Assembly (NCBI GenBank): GCA_019752915.1
Contig: JAIELO010000152.1
Coordinates: 1 to 5,262 of the forward strand
Source of the DNA: Burkholderiaceae bacterium
GTDB taxonomy: Bacteria; Pseudomonadota; Gammaproteobacteria; Burkholderiales; Burkholderiaceae_D
Reading direction: 5' to 3'
Length of the DNA: 5,262 nt
The notes beneath the pieces are model-generated. The model saw only the letters and a program-made list of their open reading frames with translations. It was not told the origin of the DNA and made no database searches. Below, one piece after another: positions 1 through 5,262 of this stretch. Within the stretch, counting starts at the first letter, position 1. Each line of letters opens with the position of its first letter. The position numbers and the translations under genes are program-made.

Positions 1-64
1 CCGTGTCGCGGAAGGTTAGATTAACCCGCTAATTCCTCGCGAAGCGCGAAGAAAGGTGAGCAAT
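1..64 (+). other. Leader upstream of sucA, no gene recognised
   Basis: This short stretch has stop codons in all three forward frames (TAG at 17-19, TAA at 22-24, TAA at 30-32), so it is intergenic or carries at most the last few codons of an upstream gene. In Burkholderiales the citrate synthase gene gltA is often upstream of sucA, but too little sequence is present to identify it. I see no convincing promoter elements, so the operon promoter is probably further left. Confidence 0.5.
33..53 (+). promoter_or_regulatory. Leader hairpin next to the sucA ribosome binding site
   Basis: TTCCTCGCG (33-41) pairs with CGCGAAGAA (45-53) around a 3-base AAG loop: eight pairs with one C-A mismatch, including a perfect 5-bp TCGCG/CGCGA core. 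The stem ends at the first base of the AAGGTGA Shine-Dalgarno sequence, so it could affect ribosome access. The pairing is visible in the sequence; any regulatory role is inference. Confidence 0.4.
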
Positions 65-70
65 ATGATG
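53..70 (+). promoter_or_regulatory. sucA ribosome binding site and tandem ATG start
   Basis: AAGGTGA at 53-59 matches the anti-Shine-Dalgarno complement and sits 5 bases before the first ATG (65). A second ATG follows directly at 68. The in-frame GTG at 56 lies inside this Shine-Dalgarno sequence and has only a weak purine stretch before it, so ATG 65 (or 68) is the more likely initiation site. Confidence 0.75.
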
Positions 71-2920
71 CAACAATCTACGTCCAACTCCTACCTGTTT
101 GGTGGGAACGCTCCGTACGTCGAAGAACTGTACGAAGCGTATCTCGACAATCCGGGTTCCGTGCCAGATAACTGGCGCGCCTATTTCGACGCCATGCAAC
201 ACGTACCGGCTGTCGATGGTTCCAATAAACCCGACGTAGCTCACGCTTCCGTGATCGCCTCGTTCGCCGAACGTGCGAAAGCTGGTCCGATCCGCACCGT
301 GGTCGCTTCGGCCGATGCCGAAATGGGTCGCAAGCGCGTTGCCGCTACCCAGTTGATCGCAGCTTACCGTTACCTCGGCTCGCGCTGGGCCAATCTGGAC
401 CCGCTGCAGCGCCAGGAACGTCCTGCCATTCCTGAACTCGACCCAGCCTTCTACGGCTTCGCCGATGCGGACATGGACACCGTGTTCAACATCAGCAACA
501 CCTATTTCGGCCCTGAGACCGCGACCCTGCGCGACCTGCTGAACTTCCTGCGCGATACCTACACCCGTTCGATCGGCGCCGAGTACATGTACATCTCGGA
601 CCCTGCCGAAAAACGCTGGCTGCAAGAGCGTCTGGAATCGATCCGTTCGACGCCTAACTTCAGCGCAGAAAAGAAACAACACATTCTGGAGCGCTTGACC
701 GCTGCAGAAGGTCTGGAACGCTACCTGCACACCAAATACGTCGGCCAGAAGCGCTTCTCGCTGGAAGGCGGCGAAACCTTCATCGCCTCGATCGATGAAA
801 TCATCCAGCGCGCCGGCGAAAAAGGCGTGCAGGAAATCGTGATCGGTATGGCCCACCGTGGTCGTCTGAACGTACTGGTCAACACCCTCGGCAAATCGCC
901 GAAAGAACTGTTCGAAGAATTCGAAGGCAAGCACGGCGACGACCTGCCAGCCGGTGACGTGAAATACCACCAGGGCTTCTCGTCCGACATCACCACCGCT
1001 GGCGGTCCGGTGCACCTGTCGCTGGCCTTCAACCCGTCGCACCTCGAAATCGTCAACCCGGTCGTTGAAGGTTCCGTGAAAGCCCGTATGGATCGCCGTG
1101 GCGACCACGCTGGTAAGCAAGTGCTGCCAATTCTGGTGCACGGCGATGCCGCGTTCGCAGGTCAGGGCGTTGTGATGGAAACCCTGAATCTGGCGCAAAC
1201 CCGTGGTTACGGCACTGGCGGTACCGTGCACATCGTGATCAACAACCAGATCGGTTTCACCACCTCCGACCCGCGCGATGCCCGTTCGACCATTTACTGC
1301 TCGGACGTGGTCAAGATGATCGAAGCGCCGGTACTGCACGTCAATGCCGATGATCCGGAAGCCGTGGTACTGGCGTCGCAGATCGCCATGGACTACCGTC
1401 TGCAGTTCCAGAAAGACATCGTTGTCGACATCATCTGCTACCGCAAACTGGGTCACAACGAACAAGATACCCCAGCGCTGACCCAGCCGCTGATGTACAA
1501 GAAAATTGGCCAGCACCCGGGCACCCGCAAACTGTACGCCGACAAACTGGTGGCACAGAACGTGATTGCTGCCGATGGCGGCGAAAAAATGCAATCGGCC
1601 TTCCGTGATGCCATGGATGCCGGTAAGCACACCGTTGATCCGGTCATCACCAACTTCAAGAACAAGTTCGCGGTTGACTGGTTGCCGTTCCTGAACCGCA
1701 AGTGGACCGATAGCGCCGACACCGCCGTGCCGATGACGGAACTGAAACGTCTGGCTGGCCGTATCACCACCGTACCGGAAAACTTCAAAGTCCACGCACT
1801 GGTTGAAAAAGTACTGGCAGACCGTTCGGCCATGGGCCGCGGCGAACTGAATCTGGACTGGGGTATGGGCGAGCATCTGGGCTACGCTTCGCTGGTCGCT
1901 TCCGGCTACGCGGTACGTCTGACCGGTCAGGATGCTGGTCGCGGTACCTTCGTACACCGTCACGCCGTGCTGCACGATCAGAACCGCGAGCGCTGGGATG
2001 CCGGCACCTATGTGCCACTGCAGAACATCGCCGAAGGTCAGGCACCGTTCACCGTGATTGACTCGGTACTGTCGGAAGAAGCGGTACTGGGCTTCGAATA
2101 CGGTTACTCGACCGCTGAACCGAATACCCTGACCATCTGGGAAGCCCAGTTCGGCGACTTCGTCAACGGCGCGCAAGTCGTGATCGACCAGTTCATCAGC
2201 TCCGGCGAAGTGAAGTGGGGTCGTGCTTCGGGTCTGGTAATGATGCTGCCGCACGGTTACGAAGGTCAGGGTCCTGAGCACTCGTCGGCCCGTCCTGAGC
2301 GTTTCCTGCAGCTGTGCGCAGACAACAATATGCAAGTGGTGCAGCCAACCACCGCCGCGCAGATCTTCCACGTGCTGCGTCGTCAGATGGTGCGTCAGTT
2401 CCGCAAACCGCTGGTCATCCTCACGCCGAAATCGCTGCTGCGTAACAAGGATGCCGGTTCGCAGCTGACCGATCTGGCCAAAGGTGCGTTCCAGACCGTG
2501 ATCGGTGAAGTCGACGACAAAATCGATGCCAAGAAAGTCAAACGCGTGGTCGCTTGCTCGGGCAAGGTCTACTACGACCTGGTCAATGCACGCAAAACCC
2601 GTGGTCAGACCGATACCGCGATCATCCGTGTGGAACAGCTGTATCCGTTCCCGCACAAATCGTTCGCTGCCGAACTGAAGAAGTTCCCGAACCTGACCGA
2701 AGTGGTCTGGGCGCAGGACGAGCCGCAGAATCAGGGCCCATGGTTCCAGATTCAGCACAACATCTTCGAGAGCATGGATGCCGGTCAGCGTCTGGCTTAC
2801 GCCGGTCGCCCAGCGTCGGCATCGCCGGCCGTCGGTTACTACGACAAGCACTATGCCCAGCAAAAAGATCTGCTGGAAACGGCATTCTCGAAGCTGAAAG
2901 GCTTCATTCTGACCAAGTAA
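65..2920 (+). CDS. sucA: 2-oxoglutarate dehydrogenase E1 component (E1o, ThDP-dependent)
   Basis: E1o decarboxylates 2-oxoglutarate using thiamine diphosphate (ThDP) and Mg2+, and succinylates the lipoyl group of E2o in the cytoplasmic OGDH complex of the TCA cycle. The 951-residue product is close to the usual bacterial length (about 930-955). The N-terminal segment NSYLFGGNAPYVEELYEAYL and following residues (about 8-41) is the peripheral region that in this family binds E2o. Next come KRFSLEGGE (229-237), MAHRGRLN (262-269, with the active-site-type His264), GDAAFAGQG (360-368) with NNQIGFTTS (393-401) for ThDP-Mg binding, and LGHNEQDTP (462-470). The transketolase-like pyrimidine domain starts near DWGMGEHLGY (598-607) and includes GQDAGRGTF (621-629), EEAVLGFEYGY (671-681) and LPHGYEGQGPEHSSAR (728-743). 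The C-terminal domain is complete and ends in TAA. I chose the ATG at 65 because AGGTGA (54-59) is well placed before it and Burkholderiales homologues start MMQQ; a GTG at 56 in the same frame would add three residues. An in-frame TAG at 17-19 rules out a longer protein. It is also called odhA. The only uncertainty is the exact start. Confidence 0.97.
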   Translation: MMQQSTSNSYLFGGNAPYVEELYEAYLDNPGSVPDNWRAYFDAMQHVPAVDGSNKPDVAHASVIASFAERAKAGPIRTVVASADAEMGRKRVAATQLIAAYRYLGSRWANLDPLQRQERPAIPELDPAFYGFADADMDTVFNISNTYFGPETATLRDLLNFLRDTYTRSIGAEYMYISDPAEKRWLQERLESIRSTPNFSAEKKQHILERLTAAEGLERYLHTKYVGQKRFSLEGGETFIASIDEIIQRAGEKGVQEIVIGMAHRGRLNVLVNTLGKSPKELFEEFEGKHGDDLPAGDVKYHQGFSSDITTAGGPVHLSLAFNPSHLEIVNPVVEGSVKARMDRRGDHAGKQVLPILVHGDAAFAGQGVVMETLNLAQTRGYGTGGTVHIVINNQIGFTTSDPRDARSTIYCSDVVKMIEAPVLHVNADDPEAVVLASQIAMDYRLQFQKDIVVDIICYRKLGHNEQDTPALTQPLMYKKIGQHPGTRKLYADKLVAQNVIAADGGEKMQSAFRDAMDAGKHTVDPVITNFKNKFAVDWLPFLNRKWTDSADTAVPMTELKRLAGRITTVPENFKVHALVEKVLADRSAMGRGELNLDWGMGEHLGYASLVASGYAVRLTGQDAGRGTFVHRHAVLHDQNRERWDAGTYVPLQNIAEGQAPFTVIDSVLSEEAVLGFEYGYSTAEPNTLTIWEAQFGDFVNGAQVVIDQFISSGEVKWGRASGLVMMLPHGYEGQGPEHSSARPERFLQLCADNNMQVVQPTTAAQIFHVLRRQMVRQFRKPLVILTPKSLLRNKDAGSQLTDLAKGAFQTVIGEVDDKIDAKKVKRVVACSGKVYYDLVNARKTRGQTDTAIIRVEQLYPFPHKSFAAELKKFPNLTEVVWAQDEPQNQGPWFQIQHNIFESMDAGQRLAYAGRPASASPAVGYYDKHYAQQKDLLETAFSKLKGFILTK

Positions 2921-2928
2921 GGCAGGCT

Positions 2929-2951
2929 GGCGCCGCGCACTGCGCGGCGCC
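2929..2951 (+). promoter_or_regulatory. GC-rich hairpin after sucA (not a canonical terminator)
   Basis: GGCGCCGCGCA (2929-2939) and TGCGCGGCGCC (2941-2951) are perfect 11-bp inverted repeats around a single C. A realistic RNA fold is a 9-bp stem with a 5-base CACTG loop. It begins 8 bases after the sucA stop codon. No U-tract follows, so a rho-independent terminator is unlikely. Such intercistronic hairpins can protect upstream mRNA from 3' exonucleases or partly reduce read-through, which would help set the sucA to sucB ratio; that role is inference. Confidence 0.6.
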
Positions 2952-2956
2952 ACCGT

Positions 2957-2980
2957 TGATGATCATCAGGCGCGCGCGCC
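2957..2980. repeat. Two abutting perfect 12-bp palindromes between sucA and sucB
   Basis: TGATGATCATCA (2957-2968) and GGCGCGCGCGCC (2969-2980) are each identical to their own reverse complement and touch with no spacer. The first is AT-rich and could resemble a dimeric regulator site. The second is a GC-alternating run of the kind that can form Z-DNA or a cruciform. Palindromy is directly visible; no regulator can be named. Confidence 0.55.
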
Positions 2981-3025
2981 AGCAGTTAGCGCAGCGCCGC
3001 ACCACTACAATTTACGGAGTTACAC

Positions 3026-4267
3026 ATGGCACAAATCGAAGTTAAAGTTCCTCAGCTGTCGGAATCGGTCGCAGAAGCAACCATGCTGACGTGGCATAAA
3101 AAAGTCGGCGACAGCGTTGCGCGCGACGAAAACCTGATCGACATCGAAACCGACAAAGTGGTTCTGGAACTGCCAGCACCGGCCGCCGGCGTACTGATCA
3201 GCATCATCAAAGGCGACGGTAGCACCGTGGTTGCCGACGAACTGATCGCGATCATCGACACTGAAGCGACCGCTGCTGCCGCACCTGCCGCTGCCGCCGC
3301 TGCACCAGCTGCTGCCGTCGCTGCTGCACCAGTTGCCGCTGCCGCCAACAAGGGCGACGTGGCCATGCCAGCCGCTGCCAAGATTCTGTCGGAAAAAGGT
3401 CTGAGCGCCAGCGATGTCGCCGGTTCGGGCAAAGATGGTCGCGTCACCAAGGGTGATGCACTGGCCGCTACGGTCAAAGCCACGCCAGCCGTTGCACCAC
3501 TGGCCGCGCCTGCTGCCAAAGCCTCGCTGCAACAGGTTGCTGCGCCAGCCGTTGCCAACCTGGGCGATCGTCCGGAAGAGCGCGTGCCGATGAGCCGTCT
3601 GCGTGCCCGTATCGCCGAGCGTCTGCTGCAATCGCAGTCGACCAACGCGATTCTGACCACCTTCAACGAAGTGAACATGGCGCCAGTCATGGACCTGCGT
3701 AACAAGTACAAAGACAAGTTCGAAAAAGAACACGGCGTCAAGCTGGGCTTCATGTCCTTCTTCGTTAAAGCTGCTGTGGCCGCTCTGAAGAAATACCCGA
3801 TCCTGAACGCTTCGGTCGATGGCAACGACATCGTCTACCACGGCTACTTCGACATCGGTATCGCCGTCGGTTCGCCACGCGGTCTGGTGGTGCCAATTCT
3901 GCGCAACGCCGACCAGATGTCGATTGCTGACATCGAGAAGAAAATCGGTGAATTCGGTGCCAAGGCTAAAGAAGGCAAGCTGACCCTGGACGACCTGACC
4001 GGCGGTACCTTCTCGATCTCGAACGGCGGTACCTTCGGTTCGATGCTGTCGACCCCGATCATCAACCCGCCACAATCGGCGATTCTGGGCGTGCACGCCA
4101 CCAAAGACCGCGCTGTGGTCGAAAACGGTCAGATCGTGATCCGTCCGATGAACTACCTGGCAATGTCGTATGATCACCGCATCATCGACGGCCGCGAAGC
4201 CGTGCTGGGTCTGGTTGCAATGAAAGAGGCACTGGAAGATCCAGCCCGCCTGCTGCTGGAACTGTAA
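3026..4267 (+). CDS. sucB: Dihydrolipoyllysine-residue succinyltransferase (E2o) of the OGDH complex
   Basis: E2o forms the core of the OGDH complex. Its lipoyl arm takes the succinyl group from E1o, and its catalytic domain transfers it to CoA. The 413-residue protein has the standard order. A single lipoyl domain spans residues 2-77, with the lipoylated lysine at K44 in [11 protein letters not shown]. An Ala/Pro-rich linker covers about 81-107. The peripheral subunit-binding domain, which docks E1/E3, is at about 112-147 ([14 protein letters not shown] to GRVTKGD). A second linker precedes the catalytic acyltransferase domain at about 184-413. The active-site motif is DHRIIDG (383-389) with catalytic His384 and Asp388. 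The length is close to E. coli SucB (405). GGAG at 3016-3019 is 6 bases before the ATG. It lies 105 bases after sucA, with hairpin-forming sequence between. Every leucine codon I read is CTG, indicating high expression. It is also called odhB. The succinyl rather than acetyl specificity rests on the single lipoyl domain and the sucA neighbour. Confidence 0.97.
   Translation: MAQIEVKVPQLSESVAEATMLTWHKKVGDSVARDENLIDIETDKVVLELPAPAAGVLISIIKGDGSTVVADELIAIIDTEATAAAAPAAAAAAPAAAVAAAPVAAAANKGDVAMPAAAKILSEKGLSASDVAGSGKDGRVTKGDALAATVKATPAVAPLAAPAAKASLQQVAAPAVANLGDRPEERVPMSRLRARIAERLLQSQSTNAILTTFNEVNMAPVMDLRNKYKDKFEKEHGVKLGFMSFFVKAAVAALKKYPILNASVDGNDIVYHGYFDIGIAVGSPRGLVVPILRNADQMSIADIEKKIGEFGAKAKEGKLTLDDLTGGTFSISNGGTFGSMLSTPIINPPQSAILGVHATKDRAVVENGQIVIRPMNYLAMSYDHRIIDGREAVLGLVAMKEALEDPARLLLEL
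3266..3346 (+). repeat. Ala-rich linker coded by GCN codon repeats in sucB
   Basis: Residues 81-107 of E2o contain 21 Ala, 3 Pro, 2 Val and 1 Thr, encoded mainly by runs of GCT, GCC and GCA, so the DNA is an imperfect trinucleotide repeat. In E2 proteins such flexible Ala/Pro linkers let the lipoyl domain swing between active sites. The DNA could change length by slippage. Confidence 0.7.
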
Positions 4268-4277
4268 TCCACGCCCC

Positions 4278-4305
4278 GGCGTTCCGGTCCTCTGGCCGGA
4301 ACGCC
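4278..4305 (+). promoter_or_regulatory. Strong hairpin between sucB and the PspC gene
   Basis: GGCGTTCCGG (4278-4287) pairs perfectly with CCGGAACGCC (4296-4305). A G-U pair and a C-G pair extend the stem inward to a CTCT loop (4290-4293), giving about 12 bp. It starts 10 bases after the sucB stop codon and ends 5 bases before the GAGGA ribosome binding site of the next gene. There is no U-tract, so it looks more like an mRNA-stabilising or attenuating element than an intrinsic terminator. The function is inference. Confidence 0.6.
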
Positions 4306-4321
4306 CTACAGAGGAAGAATC

Positions 4322-4651
4322 ATGAGCGTTGCAGAAGAAATCAAGCGTTTGCATGAACTGCACCAGTCCGGCGCTTTGTCGGATCAGGAGTTTGCTGCCG
4401 CCAAGGCCAAGCTGCTGAACAGTGGTGGCGATCCCGATCAGCAGTTTTCCAATGACATCAGCCGTTTGCGCCGCTCCGTGAGCGATCGCTGGCTCGGTGG
4501 TGTCTGCGGTGGCTTAGGCAAGATCACCGGGGTAGAAACCTGGATCTGGCGGCTGCTGTTCGTGCTGTTCGTGATGACGTTTGGCTTCGGCCTCGCCATT
4601 TACATTCTGCTCTGGATCTTTGTGCCAGAAGAAGAACTGATAGGAAAATAA
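4322..4651 (+). CDS. Small SHOCT-PspC domain membrane protein
   Basis: This 109-residue protein has two recognisable parts. Residues about 5-32 (EEIKRLHELHQSGALSDQEF and on to KAKLL) match the SHOCT short C-terminal-domain pattern, a small helical module of unknown precise role. Residues about 50-106 match the PspC family: RRSVSDRWLGGVCGGLG (50-66) with the typical GGVCGGL core, then R77 and a hydrophobic membrane segment at about 74-101 ending in IFVPEEE. PspC proteins belong to the phage-shock envelope-stress response, but many short PspC-domain proteins are not tied to it, and no pspA, pspB or pspF is visible here. The N-terminal part is probably cytoplasmic. GAGGA at 4311-4315 is 6 bases before the ATG. 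The gene lies between sucB (54-base gap) and lpdA (3-base gap), so it is very likely co-transcribed. Its codons are less biased than its neighbours' (TTG, CTC and TTA leucines; ATA, GGA, GGG and AGT). A link to OGDH, for example anchoring or envelope sensing, is speculation. Confidence 0.9.
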   Translation: MSVAEEIKRLHELHQSGALSDQEFAAAKAKLLNSGGDPDQQFSNDISRLRRSVSDRWLGGVCGGLGKITGVETWIWRLLFVLFVMTFGFGLAIYILLWIFVPEEELIGK

Positions 4652-4657
4652 AAGATG
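4642..4657 (+). promoter_or_regulatory. lpdA ribosome binding site inside the end of the PspC gene
   Basis: AGGA at 4642-4645 is the best Shine-Dalgarno match before the lpdA ATG (4655), with 9 bases between. It overlaps the last codons of the PspC gene, whose TAA is at 4649-4651. Ribosomes finishing the PspC gene would clear this site, so translational coupling is likely. Confidence 0.6.
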
Positions 4658-5262
4658 AGCAAACAATTTGACGTAGTCGTCATCGGCGCCGGTCCCGGCG
4701 GTTATATCGCTGCGATCCGTGCAGCACAACTGGGTTTCTCGGTGGCCTGCGTGGATGCCTGGGAAAATGAGAAGGGCGGCCCGGCACCGGGTGGTACTTG
4801 CACCAACGTTGGTTGCATCCCTTCCAAAGCGCTGCTGCAATCGTCGGAACACTACGAGCACGCTGGCCATGCGTTCAAGGAACACGGTATCGATGTTGCC
4901 GGTCTGTCGCTGAACCTGCCACAGATGCTGAAGCGTAAGAACACCGTCGTCAAACAGAACAATGACGGCATCCTGTTCCTGTTCAAGAAAAACAAAGTGA
5001 CCTTCTTCCACGGCCGTGCTGCCTTCGCTGGCGCCGCTACCGCAGAAGGCTACCCGCTGGCCATCTCGGCACCCGCCAACGAAACCATCACCGCCAAGCA
5101 AGTCATCATCGCGACCGGCTCGAACGCCCGCGAACTGCCGGGCGCTGCGTTTGACGAAAAACTGATCCTGTCGAACACCGGTGCTCTGGCAATCGACGCT
5201 GTGCCTGCCAAACTGGGCGTGATCGGCGCTGGCGTGATCGGTCTGGAAATGGGCTCCGTATG
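4655..5262 (+). CDS. lpdA: Dihydrolipoyl dehydrogenase (E3), 5' part, cut by window end
   Basis: E3 is an FAD-containing homodimer that reoxidises the dihydrolipoyl group of E2o and passes electrons to NAD+. The window holds the first 202 residues of a protein usually about 470-480 long, and the frame is open to the right edge. The FAD-binding Rossmann motif is GAGPGG (11-16). The redox-active disulfide is in GGTCTNVGCIP (46-56), with Cys49 and Cys54. ATGS (153-156) is the conserved second FAD-domain motif. GAGVIGLEMGS (191-201) begins the NAD-binding Rossmann fold. The extra residues around ENEKGGPAPGG before the disulfide are typical of the Burkholderiales E3 type (odhL) and differ from the shorter E. 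coli Lpd segment. The next-to-last OGDH step and its place after sucAB indicate the OGDH-dedicated E3, though sharing with other 2-oxoacid dehydrogenases cannot be excluded. All 16 leucine codons seen are CTG. Incompleteness is due only to the window boundary; no frameshift is visible. Confidence 0.96.
   Translation, partial: MSKQFDVVVIGAGPGGYIAAIRAAQLGFSVACVDAWENEKGGPAPGGTCTNVGCIPSKALLQSSEHYEHAGHAFKEHGIDVAGLSLNLPQMLKRKNTVVKQNNDGILFLFKKNKVTFFHGRAAFAGAATAEGYPLAISAPANETITAKQVIIATGSNARELPGAAFDEKLILSNTGALAIDAVPAKLGVIGAGVIGLEMGSV

Noticed and set aside
2929..2951. Rho-independent terminator after sucA
   Set aside because: The stem is strong, but ACCGTTGATGATC follows instead of a U-tract, and sucB must be expressed with sucA. 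It is kept as an intercistronic hairpin.
29..2953. 974-codon open frame on the minus strand covering all of sucA
   Set aside because: It is codon-aligned with sucA and stays open only because sucA avoids TTA, CTA and TCA codons. The translated product has no recognisable domain, while the + strand product is clearly E1o.
2554..3045. 163-codon + strand open frame across the sucA end and the intergenic gap
   Set aside because: It is out of frame with sucA, has no recognisable domain and runs through the palindromic spacer into the sucB start. It is most likely a chance frame in GC-rich DNA.
4278..4305. Rho-independent terminator after sucB
   Set aside because: CTACAGAGG follows the stem instead of a U-tract, and the PspC gene starts 17 bases later with no clear promoter between.
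3020..4363. 447-codon open frame on the minus strand covering sucB
   Set aside because: It is the same codon-bias shadow: sucB lacks TTA, CTA and TCA codons. The E2o on the + strand has a complete domain set.
4322..4651. A phage-shock (psp) operon
   Set aside because: Only one PspC-domain protein is present, and no pspA, pspB or pspF is visible. The domain alone does not establish a phage-shock response.
4514..5101. 195-codon open frame on the minus strand opposite the PspC gene and lpdA
   Set aside because: It is codon-aligned with the sense genes and ends exactly where the PspC gene uses a TTA codon (4514-4516). It has no recognisable motif and overlaps a strongly supported E3.

Overview
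The window carries most of a 2-oxoglutarate dehydrogenase (OGDH) operon, all on the + strand: sucA/odhA (E1o), sucB/odhB (E2o), a small SHOCT-PspC membrane-protein gene, and the 5' part of lpdA/odhL (E3), which runs off the right edge. The protein sequences fit a betaproteobacterium of the order Burkholderiales, possibly Oxalobacteraceae. The clues are the E1o N-terminus with its NSYLFGGNAPYVEELYEAYL-type motif, an E2o with one lipoyl domain, and an E3 whose active-site segment reads GGPAPGGTCTNVGCIP. The genus is an inference that I cannot settle from this sequence.

Layout: bases 1-64 are a short leader with stop codons in all three forward frames and a small hairpin directly against the sucA Shine-Dalgarno sequence. 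sucA (65-2920) is followed by a 105-base gap with three back-to-back perfect palindromes and no U-tract. sucB (3026-4267) is followed by a 54-base gap with a second strong hairpin that ends just before the ribosome binding site of the PspC gene. The PspC gene (4322-4651) ends 3 bases before the lpdA ATG, and the lpdA ribosome binding site lies inside the end of the PspC gene. No gene-free stretch exceeds 105 bases. I saw no RNA gene, mobile element, CRISPR array or convincing rho-independent terminator.

How the genes work together: E1o decarboxylates 2-oxoglutarate with thiamine diphosphate and passes the succinyl group to the lipoyl arm of E2o. E2o transfers it to CoA, and E3 reoxidises the dihydrolipoyl arm using FAD and NAD+. 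The product is succinyl-CoA for the TCA cycle. The three enzyme genes show the strong codon bias of highly expressed genes. The PspC-like gene does not; it is the one part of the window that the standard OGDH operon does not explain, and its role here is unknown. I did not find a clearly new biological system. The best lead is this membrane protein placed between E2o and E3.
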